From: Whalleya microplaca
Lineage: Eukaryota > Ascomycota > Sordariomycetes > Xylariales > Xylariaceae
DNA: 64,000 nucleotides
Direction of reading: 5' to 3'
Assembly: GCA_022497155.1 (NCBI GenBank)
Contig: MU385713.1
Span: forward strand, 682,001 to 746,000
The translations under genes were made by a program, and so were the position numbers. Under the pieces are notes generated by a model. That model saw nothing but the letters and a program-made list of their open reading frames with translations, was not told the DNA's origin and did not search any database. This document shows, piece by piece, positions 12,490 to 23,887 of this stretch (position 1 is its first letter; every line of letters begins with the position of its first letter).

Positions 12490-14016
12490 TCAATTCGCGA
12501 AGATCCTCACGTTTAAGTCCACACTACCAGTTGCGATGACACATCGGATCTGTACGTTGGCATCGGCAGCTAGCTTTGCCGTTCCATTCACAGAGCTGCC
12601 GTTCGGCCCGTCAGCCGAGCCGTTCGCCGGCGGCTCACGCACAATACCTGGTGCCCACCTCAGGCAGGACACGAAGTGACCATGCACGTCTGAGAGCGTC
12701 TTTACACATTTTCCTTCCTGGGTCAGGTCCCAGCATCGCAGCGTCTTATCATCGGAGACACTGAGCAAGTACTTTCCACCTGGGTGAAAGACTACTGCTC
12801 TCACCCAATTGTCGTGTCCATTGAGGGTCTTGATGCAATTGCCTCTCGCATCCCATATGCGTATCGATTTATCTCGAGATCCGGTGGCCGCGAACTCGGC
12901 GGTACTCGTCGCCGGGGGCGGTTTCTTTAATCCGGCGAGCGGCGCAAGATACTGATAGGTGGCTGGGGGTGCCAGGGTGCAACACTCGATAGTATGTTCA
13001 TGGCCAACCAGGGTCAGCTTGCTTTCGGGGTTCGAGAGCGACATGTCCCAGAGTCGAGCGGTCTGGTCGTTGCCGGCCGATAATAGGTAACGTCCATCTG
13101 GTGACGGGCAGACGTCTCTGACCCAGTCTGCATGCCCTCGCAGCGTCTTAACACAGTAGCCGGTAGACACATCCCATATGCGTAGCGTCTTATCCCTAGA
13201 AGCGGACACGAGGAGATTGCTCGAGCTCGGGGCGCCTGCCGCGCCTGATGGGATGAAGCGAACGGCACTGACACTGTGGTCGTGTCCCGGCAGCGTCCTG
13301 ATATTCTTGTACTCGTCAGAAGGATCCCATAACTTGATGGTCAAATCACTCGAGCACGATGCCAGTAACGTATTTCCTCTGGGGCCACCGAAATCGACAT
13401 CCAACACGGCCTTAGTATGCCCCTTTATTGTGCGCTCCAGTTCTCCCAGCTCCCAATCCCAGATTTTGATGGTGTAATCTTCGGAGCCAGAGGCGAGGGA
13501 AGAAAAGACAGGGTGAAAAGCGACACAGGTGATCGGTTCTCGGTGAGATTGCAGGGTGTGCCGCGCCGGGGATCGAGGTAGCCAGCTGGTGGGATCCTGA
13601 TTCCGGCGTGACAAGGACGTGGGCGTCGCATTGTCTATCTCCGACTGTAGACTAGCACTTTTCGCCTCCAGATCCATGATCTAATTTTGAACCGGCACAT
13701 ATTAGCATAGAGGATGCCACCGTACGAGAGAGAGAGAGCACCGTATCATACCTTCTTCTGCAGGCGGACAACACTGGTCCATTTCTTCTCCAGGAGACCT
13801 TCATATTTCTTTGATGTGGCAGCGTCGAACGTATCGCCAAGGCCTAGCTCGTCTCGCAGGGCGGCAGCTGTGTTGGCTAGATTGTTGGAAGAAAGATAGG
13901 CAATAATGGCCTTGTGCCTTTCATGTAGTTAGTCCCCCTTTAACCTTTCAGACAATGGAGAGGAGGCCCAAAACATACAGCTCTTCAGCCTGCCGCGAAG
14001 TCAGGATTTGACTCAT
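12490..14016 (-). CDS. pac1: PAC1/NudF, LIS1-family dynein regulator
   Basis: The fungal LIS1 homologue, a cytoplasmic protein that binds dynein at microtubule plus ends and is needed for nuclear migration. It has 464 residues, normal for the family. Exons are 13979-14016, 13752-13917 and 12490-13680. The first two encode the LisH domain (residues ~8-40: [20 protein letters not shown]) and the start of a coiled coil (~50-90). The third encodes seven WD40 repeats (from ~105), each ending in W-D or a variant, such as [40 protein letters not shown] and TLRCWDLT. It ends [10 protein letters not shown]. The intron after codon 68 falls in QKK|IMDLEAK, in the coiled coil. Upstream and divergent is an XMAP215-family gene, another microtubule plus-end protein. 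Confidence 0.97.
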
Positions 14017-14390
14017 TTTTGAGGTGATACCCGATTCCGATTCCAAATCCGATTCCCTGTCCCTTTCCCAGTTCACAGCTCAGGAAGTGCTCATGGACCG
14101 CATCCAAAGGCTCGGTCGCAGAAATGCTGGTTTATTAAATTGGCTGCAGGGCGAAACGGAGACAAAGAGGCGAACCACGCCAACACACAGGGGGGTCGCA
14201 GGTGGCACGAATTGGTCCCAATGATAAGGCGCGTAGGCTGTCTTAAGCCCAAGAGTTTGAGACTAGATTGGACGACCTTCTCCAGTAAAAGTTGAAGAAG
14301 TGGCAAATGAGGTTGAAGGGCGAAATCGTAGCCAGGACTAAGCGGTCCTCTATGGGGCAGGGTAGGCACGGAATTATAGGTAGTGTATAG

Positions 14391-14446
14391 TGTATCTGTG
14401 TTGTGTATCTGTGTTGTGTATCTGAGTTGTGTATGTAGTTGTGTAT
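14391..14446. repeat. Tandem repeat, 13-bp unit, about 4 copies
   Basis: The unit TGTATCTGTGTTG occurs twice exactly (14391 and 14404), then with one change at 14417 and as a degenerate copy at 14430. Noncoding, in the PAC1/XMAP215 divergent region. Confidence 0.85.
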
Positions 14447-16224
14447 GGGGTCGGCGATGAATTGGGTGATCGTTTGCTTGTACGGAGGCACACCGTACCT
14501 TACCTTACCTCAGAGGTAGGTAGGCTCGACACCTGTGTAGCTGTGTTCGCAGCGGAACCGTAGGTAATTGATGAGACAGTCAATCAAAAAGTCGGGTTTG
14601 CAACCTATGCAAGTTGCGTATATACAGCATACAGCATACAGCATACGGCGTATCATGTAGATGATGTATCGGTGAGAGTAGAGGTAGAGGTAGAGGTATG
14701 CGGCGGCATATCGGGGTCGGCGGCAGCACACGATCGGACTTGTGACTTGTCAGCTTGGGCTGGACATCAAACGTTCAAAATGCCGAAATGTCGAAGTGTC
14801 GAAATGTCAAACAGGTTGTTTTAACACCTCCGCCAATGCGGTGCGGGCATAGCGTTCATGTAAAACCTAGATCAGAACTTGACAAGACGAAACATGTGAA
14901 GCCACATGTTGATTTACTGCCGGTCGGCCTTGGGGCAGCTGGCAGCTCACCAGCCACACCCCTCCATCCACCCACTCATCCATTCATTCCATTCATCCAT
15001 GCCCCTTTTTCCAGAACATTATGTACCCCACTATACAACTGTATTTACATACATAAGGTACCTAGGTACTTAACAGGTACAGGTACATACGTCCGACTGC
15101 CTACCTAAAATATATACCTAACAGCTTACATCTATCTGAACAGATCTTCAATATTATGAGTTTGTACGTATTCAAATGTTCATTCTCCCCAGAAATGCAT
15201 ACCTAGTGCCGTCAGGTGAGATCATCTAGGTCGGCAGGTCGGGTGTCAATGGAGTGCATTGGCTACCTAGCTTACAGTCATATGTATGTCGATCCATGAA
15301 GTACTTGTTTAAGTTTATTTTATACTTACAGTTTCACTTTACTTAGGATTCCCTATATGAGTGGTTGTTAACAATACATAACATTGCAGTTATGAATCTC
15401 TTATATAAGACTAGTATTTATATTTATGTATAAGTGAAAGTGTCTTGTATTGGATGTTTATATCCTTAAACATCCTATCCCGCACCACTAGATATGACCG
15501 GACTGCAGACTGCAAGTGATGTCGATGTGGATGTGGATGTCGGTCTTTATTGCTGTAGAGAGCCGTTGGCCTAAGCGTCTGCTCTGGTGCTGTGGCTGGT
15601 GTACTGACATGGCGGTCTACGATTTGGCGATTAGGTGCGGTCTGAGTGCCCGTTGCCCTCATGGCAACAGACAGGGGGTACCTATGTATGTACCCATGTA
15701 CATACGTAGAAGGGGAGATGGAAGCTTGGCAATAGGTACCTAGGTATGTTAGGTACATGCGCCCGCCTAACCTGTAGTGAGAGCCTAACCAATGCGAATT
15801 ATGCGATAGCCCGATAAGACAGGAACCCCAGGAACCTTGCCGAATATCTCCCCTACATAGGTCCTACATAGGTTAGCCGTGCCCGTCGTCATCGCCGCCT
15901 CTCCAAAATTCAAGTCTCCGTTCCTGTACAACAAACAACACAACAGACCATAAAAACCCTTGAACTGGATCAACAAGCAGCTGCTATCCATATTTGCTAC
16001 ACCGCGCATATTAACGGACAGTTTAGGCCTCTAGCTGCCTATACCACCCCTTTCAACTCGGGCCAACAATCTGCGAGCTTTCCAGGTTGAGGCAGAAACC
16101 ATAAACAGAACACCCAGATCAGACCAGAATAAAAAAACAAAAAACAAATCAATTGCCTGCCAAAATACAGAAAACCTGAATTTCTTCCATGAGAGCTATG
16201 TACGTGTCCTCTTCACTCACCTAC

Positions 16225-16267
16225 CTTCCTGTTCCTGTTCCCCTTCCTGTTCCCCTTCCTGTTCCCC
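16225..16267. repeat. Pyrimidine-rich 12-bp tandem repeat
   Basis: About three copies of TTCCTGTTCCCC on the + strand, roughly 380 bases upstream of the XMAP215 start codon. CT-rich tracts are common in promoters and leaders of strongly expressed filamentous-fungal genes. It lies inside an upstream open frame, where it would encode a Pro-Val/Leu repeat. Confidence 0.7.
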
Positions 16268-16642
16268 GTGTACCTAAGGTGGTCTACACTCCCCCATCCC
16301 CAACCGGCAACCATGTGATGTCCTATACCCGCAGCACTTCACGGGGCATCCATTTTCCCGCGTCAAGGAAGCCTCAACACGGAGTGACAGATGGAAGCAA
16401 CTCTGTTCGTTGCTACCTATTCGTCCCTTTATTTCCTTTGTATCTCATGACCTCCCCCAAGCTTCCTGTAGTGTCTGCACAAGATGCGCTTTCATCTCTC
16501 CAAGAAGCATGTCCTGCCGAAACTAATTACAAGAGTAGCTTCGAAGCTATCACTTAACCGATCTAGAGAGAAGCCAGACCAGAGCACACCGACCTCATCT
16601 CTACCTAACCTTCCCGCGACTGACCGTCATCCTGCCACCAAC

Positions 16643-19499
16643 ATGGCGGACGGGGAGCCCGACTACAGCTCTCTGCCCTTGACGGACAGATGGGTACACA
16701 AAGTACGTCCTGCCATACTGCTCTCTCTACCCAGCCTCCAGCTTCATGTTGCTATGATACTAAGCGTCGGTCGATATACAGGTCTGGAAGGCTCGGAAAG
16801 CCGCATACGAAGAGGCCGTAAAGATATTTGAGATCACCCCCGACGAGCACGATCCCGCTTTTCGGCCTTTCAACCAAGATCCGAGTTTATGGAAGGGTGC
16901 CGTGGCTGATTCGAATGTGGCAGCACAGTCAGACGGGATTGTGGCATACTGCACATTTCTCAAATTTGGTGGAAGGGAAGGCTGTGTACGCTCGCGCGGT
17001 CACGTCGTCACTCCCATCGTCGAGAAGGGCCTTATATCTACAAGGCCGGCTACGAAGACAAACTCGCTCGAGGCGTTGTTGCTCCTGATCGAGATCGACG
17101 TCGCCCCTCCCGTCATCGAGGATATCCTCCCTGGTGTATCGGCAAAACAACCCAAGGTCATTGCTGCCGCCCTCGCCGCCCTCACGGCTATCTTCCATAA
17201 CTATGGCTGCAAGATTGTGGACCCGAAGCCCGTCTTGAAGGTCCTCCCGAAAGCGTTTGGTCATGCGGACAAGAACGTACGCGCCGAGGCCACCAATCTG
17301 GCCGTAGAGCTCTACCGGTGGTTGAGAGATGCGATGAAACCAATGTTTTGGGGCGACCTGAAGCCGACTCAGCAGACCGATCTAGAGGCCCAATTTGAGA
17401 AGATCAAGGCCGAGCCGCCGCCAAAACAGGAACGGCTCCTGAGATCTCAACAGGCCGCCATGGCCCGCGCCCCAGCTCCCGGCGAAGGAGAGGAGTTCGA
17501 CGATGACGAAGGCGTTGACGAACCTGCCGAGGCGGACGTATTTGACCTTGCCGAGCCCCAGGATGTGCTGTCAAAAGTGCCCGCCAATTTCCACGATAAT
17601 CTCGCATCCTCAAAGTGGAAAGACCGTAAAGAAGCCCTCGAAGCCCTGTATGCGGTCTTGAACGTGCCGAGAATCAAGGACGGCGACTTTGGCGAGATCA
17701 ACCGTGGCCTGGCCAAGTGCATGAAAGATGCCAACATTGCTGTCGTCACCCAGGCAGCCCAATGCATTGAAGTGCTTGCTAAGGGTCTCCGGAAGAGCTA
17801 TGGAAAGTACAGGGCTACCGTCATGGGGCCCATCATGGAACGCTTAAAGGAGAAGAAGGCGTCAGTCGCCGATGCGCTTAGTGCCGCGCTAGACCAAGTC
17901 TTCCTTGCGACGAACTTGACCGACTGTCTGGAGGATATTCTCGCTTCCCTCGGCCACAAGAATCCACAGGTCAAAGAGGGTACCATGAAGTTCTTAGTGC
18001 GCTGTCTCCGAACAACACGAGAAGCTCCCACCAAGCAAGAAGTCGGCAGCATCGTCGAAGCTGCCAAGAAGCTTCTCGCTGAATCCAGCGAGGGTCTCCG
18101 ATCGGGCGGTGCCGAAGTTCTAGGCACGGTCATGAAGATTGTTGGCGAGCGTGCCATGAACCCGCACCTAGAATCTTTAGACGACATTCGAAAGACCAAG
18201 ATTAAGGAATACTTTGAAAAAGCAGAGGTTAAGGCCAAGGACAAACCCAAGCCACCCCCCGCTCCGGCAGCCCGCGGCCCACCTGGTGGTCCCAAGAAGA
18301 TTGTTGGGGGTGCTAAGAAGGGCCCTGTCAAGAAAGCCGCCCCTGCAGCGGCAGCACCACCGCCTGCCGCAGATCCCGCTCCTCTGGCGCCGCAACCGAC
18401 CTCTCGAGCTGCTCCGGCTAGTAAGCTTGGCATGCCCAAGTCTTCAGGACTTAAAGCGCCACAGAGGCGTATCGGAGCTCCTGGTGTGGCATCTCCCCGA
18501 AGAGCACCGGCTGCTGCGGCGCCACCGCCGCCTCCCGAAGAAGATGAAGAGCCCCCGGTGGCATCCCCTCCTCCGAAACCTCGAATCGGGCTTGGACGAG
18601 GTGGCCTCGCGGCGCGATCGTTGACAAAGCCGAGTGCAGCAACGGCTGCCGCACCTCCACCTACATCACCGCCTCCATCAAGCGGACTTGCGGCTATGGA
18701 GCGTGCCGAGCTAGAAGAGCTACGTGCGGAAAACGAGCGGCTCACTAAGCAGGCAGAAGAGCAGCGACACGAGCGAAGTAAGCTCATGTCGGAAGTACAG
18801 GAACTCAAGAACCAGAACGCCGGGCTCATCGAGGACCATACACGAGACGTACTCAGCATTAAGGCCAAAGAGACGCAGCTGGTCCGAGCGAGGAGCGATG
18901 CGGAAACCGCGGAGGCAACCAACGAGAGACTCCGGCGCGAACTGGAGCGTCTCAAGCGTGCACTCACTAGAGCTGAGGGGCTGGCTGTTTCCGGGGGTGG
19001 GGCCCTCGGAAGTCCTCCCCCGGGCGTGACGAGCCCAACACCCGACGACGTAGGCATTTACCGCGACGGTACGAACTCGAACTATTCGGGCGCTAGGACG
19101 AACAGAATGAGCTTTACTAGCACCTTCTCGGAAGAGAAGGAGAACGGCGATGCGCCGCACAACTACCCGAGGAGCAAGCTGAGCCCCGAGCTGAAATACG
19201 GCAGCGGGTCAAGTGGCAGGGGAAGTCCGGCCCGCGGCTTCAGGAGTGCGGCAATCGATGAGGGGTCCACCCATGGCGGTTCGGGATCCGGCGCAAGCTC
19301 AACAGTGGTCGGAGGAGGTAGCAGTACTAATGGTGTTGAGAGCTGGAAGAGGGCCGCCGAGGTCACGAGTCAGCTCAAGGCCAGGATAGAACAGATGAAG
19401 GTAGGCAAAAGAGCCCCCTGTTCTGTCTAACGCACCGGGTCATGAATATTTGCTAACTATTCCCCTTAGGCGAAACAGGGATTCAGCCGACCAGGATGA
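16643..19499 (+). CDS. alp14: XMAP215/Dis1-family TOG microtubule polymerase
   Basis: Orthologue of S. pombe Alp14 and Aspergillus AlpA. These proteins bind tubulin through TOG domains and speed microtubule growth at plus ends, spindle poles and kinetochores. Exons are 16643-16702, 16782-19400 and 19470-19499, giving 902 residues. TOG1 covers about residues 1-240 (WVHK|VWKARKAAYEEA, then WKGAVADSNVAAQSDG) and TOG2 about 280-510, each built of HEAT repeats. A basic Pro/Ala/Gly-rich linker (~515-690) is the usual microtubule-lattice-binding segment. A coiled coil (~695-775, starting MERAELEELRAENERL) should give the dimer. The C-terminus ends SQLKARIEQMKAKQGFSRPG. The last intron (GTAGGC donor, TGCTAAC branch, CCTTAG acceptor) was inferred because reading through it gives an unrelated tail. 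Two TOG domains plus a coiled coil match the yeast-type dimer, not the five-TOG animal form. Confidence 0.94.
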
Positions 19500-20412
19500 A
19501 AAAATTGAGCGAATGTGCAGGGAACGGGCGTTGTGGCGGGAAAGGCGGAAATGCATAGGGAGGGAGTGCATTTTGCCAATGTTGTCTACGTGATCGGGTG
19601 CATTTTCCTGGCGTCGGATGAAAAAATCACATTACATACCCCCCCAATTCGTTGTCTTTTTGTGTCTTCTGTCACCAGGAATCTGCTCATAAAAAAGAAT
19701 CATTAAATGTTAATCAACCCCCGGGCCAGGATTGGAGAAGAGGTTCGAGGCACGGCCGGCAGGAAGGAATATTTGTATCTATTACGACGAAGTATGAACC
19801 AGGAGAACGGATGGGAATTGAAAAGCTCGACTTATTGATTATACTGTTTAAAATTGATAGGCGAAGCACACTTAGACTCGTAGATTTCGCAATCATGTAG
19901 AGTATCACGCACTTCCAGATTTGAAGGCCCATCGTACCTCGATAATAGGTGGCCTTTGAGCATCTGTTTTCCCAGAAATAAGCTAACCACATAAAATTAC
20001 CTGTCATTGCCATGACCAATGTATATCGTGATGGGCCTGAATTCGAATAGGCGCTTTTAGGAAATACAGGCTTTCATAAGTCAGCAATAAATTCTGGTAC
20101 GGAATACTCCCAGTTGACCTAGTATCTCACATACGAACTATGAAAAATCCGCATATATCTACATATCCAATGCGGGGAGTATCTCGGCCGGGACCCCAGG
20201 AGAGGAAAGTCATCATCTTGACTACCTAATGGAGTCGCCCGATCGTTATCTTCGCCCCCCGCTTTACAGCAGGATGCAGACAGATGGGAAACTCAAAACA
20301 TATCTCCAGATAGAGTAAAGTACTAGTTTTGGGTTCGTAACCAAGTCCCCAGTCTTAGGCAGAAAGAAGCAGGCGTGAATGAAGCAGTAAGGAAACATAG
20401 CAATTGGATCCG
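19500..20412. other. Intergenic region, no gene seen
   Basis: Sequence between XMAP215 and the amidohydrolase on the same strand; no supported gene. It should hold the XMAP215 3' end and the amidohydrolase promoter. Confidence 0.5.
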
Positions 20413-21786
20413 ATGACCATCCTCGAGGTGACCCTAGAGAGCCGGGACGCCCGTCCCGCCGCCATGGTCGCACCAACCCCGATCCCGGAGGAGGTGATCA
20501 AGCCGTGGAAGCTGCCCCCGCAGCAGAAGTACATCTTCAAGAACGCGAGCGTCATCGACCCCGTCGACGGCGTCGTGCACACGGGCGCGACCGTCAAGCT
20601 CGCAGGGGGCATCATTCAATCTGTGCAAACCCAGACCCAGACCCCTGCTGCCAGCAGCCGACCGCACCCCCCTACCACCACAGATGAGGGTAGCAGCATC
20701 ATCGTGGATCTCGGCGGGCGCTTCCTCTGCCCGGGCCTCATCGACGCCCACGTGCACATCTCCAGCGTGCCGGGCTCGGCCTCGCTAGACTCCAGCCTGG
20801 AATCGGACGCGGCGGCCTCGCACCTGCGCCAGCCTTTTCAGTGCGCGCAGGCGCTCAAGCGCGGGTTCACCACGCTGCGCGACTGCGGGGGCGCCACGCT
20901 GGCCCTGAAAGACGCCCTCGCGGACGACGTGTTCCCGGGCCCGCGCCTCTTCATCGCGAACCACGCGCTCTCGCAGACCGGCGGACACGGCGACCGCCGA
21001 TCCGCACACGACGTCACCACCACACACCCTGAGCCGGGCATCAGCGTGGTCTGCGACGGCGTATCCGCGTGCGTGCGCGCGGCGCGCGAGCAGCTGCGCA
21101 ACGGCGCCGACTTCCTCAAGATCATGGTGGGCGGCGGGGTAGCGAGCCCGACGGACGCGCTGGAGCACACGCAGTTCACGGGCGCCGAGGTGCGCGCGAT
21201 CGCGGAGGTGGCGGACGGCCACGGCGCGTGGGTGACGGCGCACGCGTACACGCCGCGGGCGATGCGGCACGCGGCCGCGAACGGCGTGCGCGGGATCGAG
21301 CACGGCAACTTCCTGGACGCGGACACGGCGGCGCTCCTGGCGGCGCGGCAAGTCTGGCTGACGCCGACGCTGGTCACGTACGAGGCGATGGCGGCGCGCC
21401 GGTATGCGGGGTTCCTGCCGCCGGCGAACCAGGCCAAGAACCGGGCGGTGCTGGCGCGCGGGCTGCGGTCGCTCGAGATCGCCGCGGAGGCCGGCGTGCG
21501 CATGTGCTTCGGCTCCGACCTGTTGGGCCCGCTGACGGCGGAGGAGAGCCGCGAGTTCGGCATCCGCGCCCGCGTGCTGAGTAGTCTGCTCGTGCTGCAG
21601 AGCGCCACCGTGAACCCGGCAAGCATGCTGCGGCAGGAGAACTTCCTCGGGCAGGTTCGCGAGGGGTTCGCGGCGGACCTGCTGATACTGAATGCGAATC
21701 CCCTGGAGGATGTCGCGATTCTCGATGAGCCTGAGAAGCACGTTTTGGCGGTGATCAAGAATGGACGGGTCTATGAGTCGAGGTAA
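20413..21786 (+). CDS. Amidohydrolase, ochratoxinase/Xaa-Pro dipeptidase-like
   Basis: A single-exon, 457-residue metal-dependent hydrolase with a TIM-barrel fold. The residues expected to bind two metals are all visible: HxH in LIDAHVHIS (His113, His115), a Lys in DFLKIMVGGG (Lys236, probably carbamylated), His277 in VTAHAY, His297 in IEHGNF and Asp369 in FGSDLL. This ligand set and spacing match the imidazolonepropionase-related subgroup that contains ochratoxinase and Xaa-Pro dipeptidases; likely substrates are amide or peptide bonds. The true start is the ATG at 20413, since the frame only extends upstream into non-ATG codons. No signal peptide is obvious, unlike secreted ochratoxinase, so a cytoplasmic role is likely. 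The gene is exceptionally GC-rich with C/G-ending codons, unlike its neighbours. Substrate prediction beyond the subgroup is inference. Confidence 0.9.
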   Translation: MTILEVTLESRDARPAAMVAPTPIPEEVIKPWKLPPQQKYIFKNASVIDPVDGVVHTGATVKLAGGIIQSVQTQTQTPAASSRPHPPTTTDEGSSIIVDLGGRFLCPGLIDAHVHISSVPGSASLDSSLESDAAASHLRQPFQCAQALKRGFTTLRDCGGATLALKDALADDVFPGPRLFIANHALSQTGGHGDRRSAHDVTTTHPEPGISVVCDGVSACVRAAREQLRNGADFLKIMVGGGVASPTDALEHTQFTGAEVRAIAEVADGHGAWVTAHAYTPRAMRHAAANGVRGIEHGNFLDADTAALLAARQVWLTPTLVTYEAMAARRYAGFLPPANQAKNRAVLARGLRSLEIAAEAGVRMCFGSDLLGPLTAEESREFGIRARVLSSLLVLQSATVNPASMLRQENFLGQVREGFAADLLILNANPLEDVAILDEPEKHVLAVIKNGRVYESR

Positions 21787-22782
21787 CTATAAGCCCTTAT
21801 CCTGGATTATGTTCCCGAGCTTCGCTCACTGTATTGTTCATACAATCACTAACACAAACGCTGTAGATGGTCAAAACTACCCGAAGACGTGCACAAACCA
21901 AAAGCCTTGATTGAATGACCCGGAACCTAGTTACCTAGTTAAAGAAAGGGCTTCATTAGAAGCAGTGGTAAGCTCCTAGACAGACACGATCGGTTCAGGG
22001 AGACGGAATCATTATCACGTACATATATAGACATATCTGGACTTATGGCACGCCAACAGGCAGACAATACATACACTGGTGGATTCGTCGTTCCACACTG
22101 CTTAATCCCACGTACCGTCGTCCATCACTTCGGGTGCAAGTAGCTTGCTTAATTGAACACGATATTTTTACTGGCATGCTACTATATGATCATTTCAGCA
22201 TCCAAACGCGCTTGATCCGTGTACTTTCTTAAATCATCCGCTAGGTATTCCACCATTAATGTCTCGGTGCGGATCTATGACTTGCAACAACTGGAGCGCG
22301 TGGGGTATGAGTTGCAAGCAAATCGCACAGCGAAGGGATCCGAAGCTACTCAACTTTATAGGTCGTAGAAATGATAAATGGTTTTGTACCTGACACCATA
22401 TCTAATTAGATTGCGCTTCAGTCCTTCAGTCAATTAGCAATCTAGCTAGGTGTGAGCGTGGCTACCGTTTTCGCGTTGAGCCTCGAATATTCTTACGCCC
22501 CTAATATATTCAAGAGATAGCAATTTCAAAGATGTCACAATGGACATGATACTCGATGAAGTATTACATAATTGGTGTAGGTGATTCTTAGAACATCCAA
22601 CCTGCGTCTTGCTTTGGACGCTGAGGACTTGGCATCTGACCCGACGCTGTGGAACGCTGGCGTCTATTCCCGGCCATTGGCACGAGAGTGTTTATTTACT
22701 GCTTAATCATCGCTACCAATAAGAAGTCTATTCAATCAACTCCTTTGACGACAAGTCAGACCCACCGAAGTATTACTTCCCA
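21787..22782. other. Intergenic region between convergent genes, no gene seen
   Basis: AT-rich sequence between the 3' ends of the amidohydrolase and the oxidoreductase. No coding frame of note and no recognisable repeat. Confidence 0.5.
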
Positions 22783-23887
22783 TCATTTGATTTTCAACAC
22801 AGCCTTGCCGAAGTTCTCGCCTTTAAGCATACCCACGAACCCCTTGGCAGCATTGTCGATACCCTCGGTAACGTCGAGCTTGGCCTTGAAAGATCCGTCC
22901 GCAATCCATTTCTGGAGTGATTCCTGGTGCTCCTTATAATATGCTTGACCATATTCTGGCTGTCCCACGAGGAAGCCCTGCATCAAAATGGTCTTCGTGA
23001 GAAGATTGAAGAGCGCCTTGCTGCCATACCTCTCCTCTGGTTTCTGGTTGTAAATTGAAATCTGTAGCTACATTAGCAACGGGTTTGAACTACATGATAT
23101 TGACTGAAGAGGCATAGCATACCATTCCGCAAACCGGAATTCGTCCCCGGCTGTTCATGTTCGTTAGCGCAGCATCAAGCTGCTCTCCTCCAACGTTCTC
23201 GAAGTAAATATCGATACCGTCAGGTGCAAGACGAGGGAGCGCGTCGAAGGCACTCTCCTTCTTGTAATTGAACCCTCCATCAAAGCCAAGGTCCTTCGTG
23301 ATGTACTCCAATTTCTCATCGGAGCCAACGGAACCAATGACCTTGAGTCCCTCATGGTGGGCAATCTGTCCGACTACCTGACCGACCGCACCAGCAGCTG
23401 AGCTAATGAAGATCGTCTCGCCCTTCTTTGGCTGTCCGATCTTATACAAGCCCGCGAATCCTGTTAGACCCGGCATTCCAAGTGGGCCTAAGAACATGCC
23501 GAGGTCCAGGTTATGCGGGTTGTGGATCTTCCTTGTCATAGTCGCCGACGGGTCCGGCACTATCGCGTACTCAGCGATGGGCAGGTACGCCACAATCAAG
23601 TCGCCTTCTTTATAATCAGGATTGCTGGACTTTAGCACACGCGACACCGTGCCGTTGATGAAGGGCCCGTTTATGTCGAACGCCGGCGAGTATGATTTCG
23701 TTCCAGCTTCGCGCATTTTGCCCCGCAAGTAAGGATCGAAAGATGCATAGAGGTTCTCTACCAGTAGTCCGCCTTTTGGCGGCTCAGCGTTGAGGTCGAT
23801 GGGTCGGTCCTCGACGGCGAGATGCTCGCCTGGCACTGGAAACCCAGTGGGGATCTTCTTGAAGATGAGTGTCTTGTTCGTCGTCAT
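22783..23887 (-). CDS. NADP-dependent alkenal/enone reductase (MDR family)
   Basis: A zinc-independent medium-chain dehydrogenase/reductase of the leukotriene-B4 12-hydroxydehydrogenase / prostaglandin reductase / YncB group. These reduce alpha,beta-unsaturated aldehydes and ketones with NADPH, often as detoxification. It has 347 residues from exon 1 (23123-23887) and exon 2 (22783-23061). The intron joins RIPVCGM to ISIYNQKPEER. Family hallmarks are the N-terminal YASFDPYLRGKM, the nucleotide-binding AAGAVGQVVGQIA and the central FENVGGEQLDAAL. The start at 23887 (MTTNKTLIFKK) matches where the family usually begins. An in-frame ATG at 23974 would add 29 basic residues, possibly a mitochondrial presequence. 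It is not a LovC-type trans-acting enoylreductase and lies 28 kb from the PKS, so I do not link them. Confidence 0.93.

Larger units (their letters stand above)
14017..16642. promoter_or_regulatory. Long divergent region between PAC1 and XMAP215 genes
   Basis: These 2.6 kb separate two head-to-head microtubule genes. The region is rich in short tandem repeats: 13-mers at 14391-14446, a CAGCATA run near 14630, GTAGAG copies near 14680, CATCCA/CATTC runs near 14965-15000, GGTACCTA-like copies near 15055 and 15730, and GATGTG copies near 15520. It also has a pyrimidine-rich 12-mer array at 16225-16267. No conserved protein-coding gene is evident. An upstream open frame at 16189-16557 may lie in the XMAP215 leader. 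Confidence 0.5.

Noticed and set aside
17798..19057. 419-codon minus-strand frame opposite XMAP215
   Set aside because: Ser/Ala/Gly-rich shadow of the Pro/Ala linker; no motif, and the + strand protein is clearly conserved.
20785..21758. Two long minus-strand open frames (306 and 318 codons) opposite the amidohydrolase
   Set aside because: They are antisense shadows of a very GC-rich gene; their translations are low-complexity Arg/Ala strings and the + strand carries a complete catalytic set.
23123..23887. Treating the MDR reductase as the trans-enoylreductase partner of the PKS
   Set aside because: It belongs to the leukotriene/alkenal reductase group, not the LovC group, and is 28 kb away with housekeeping genes between.
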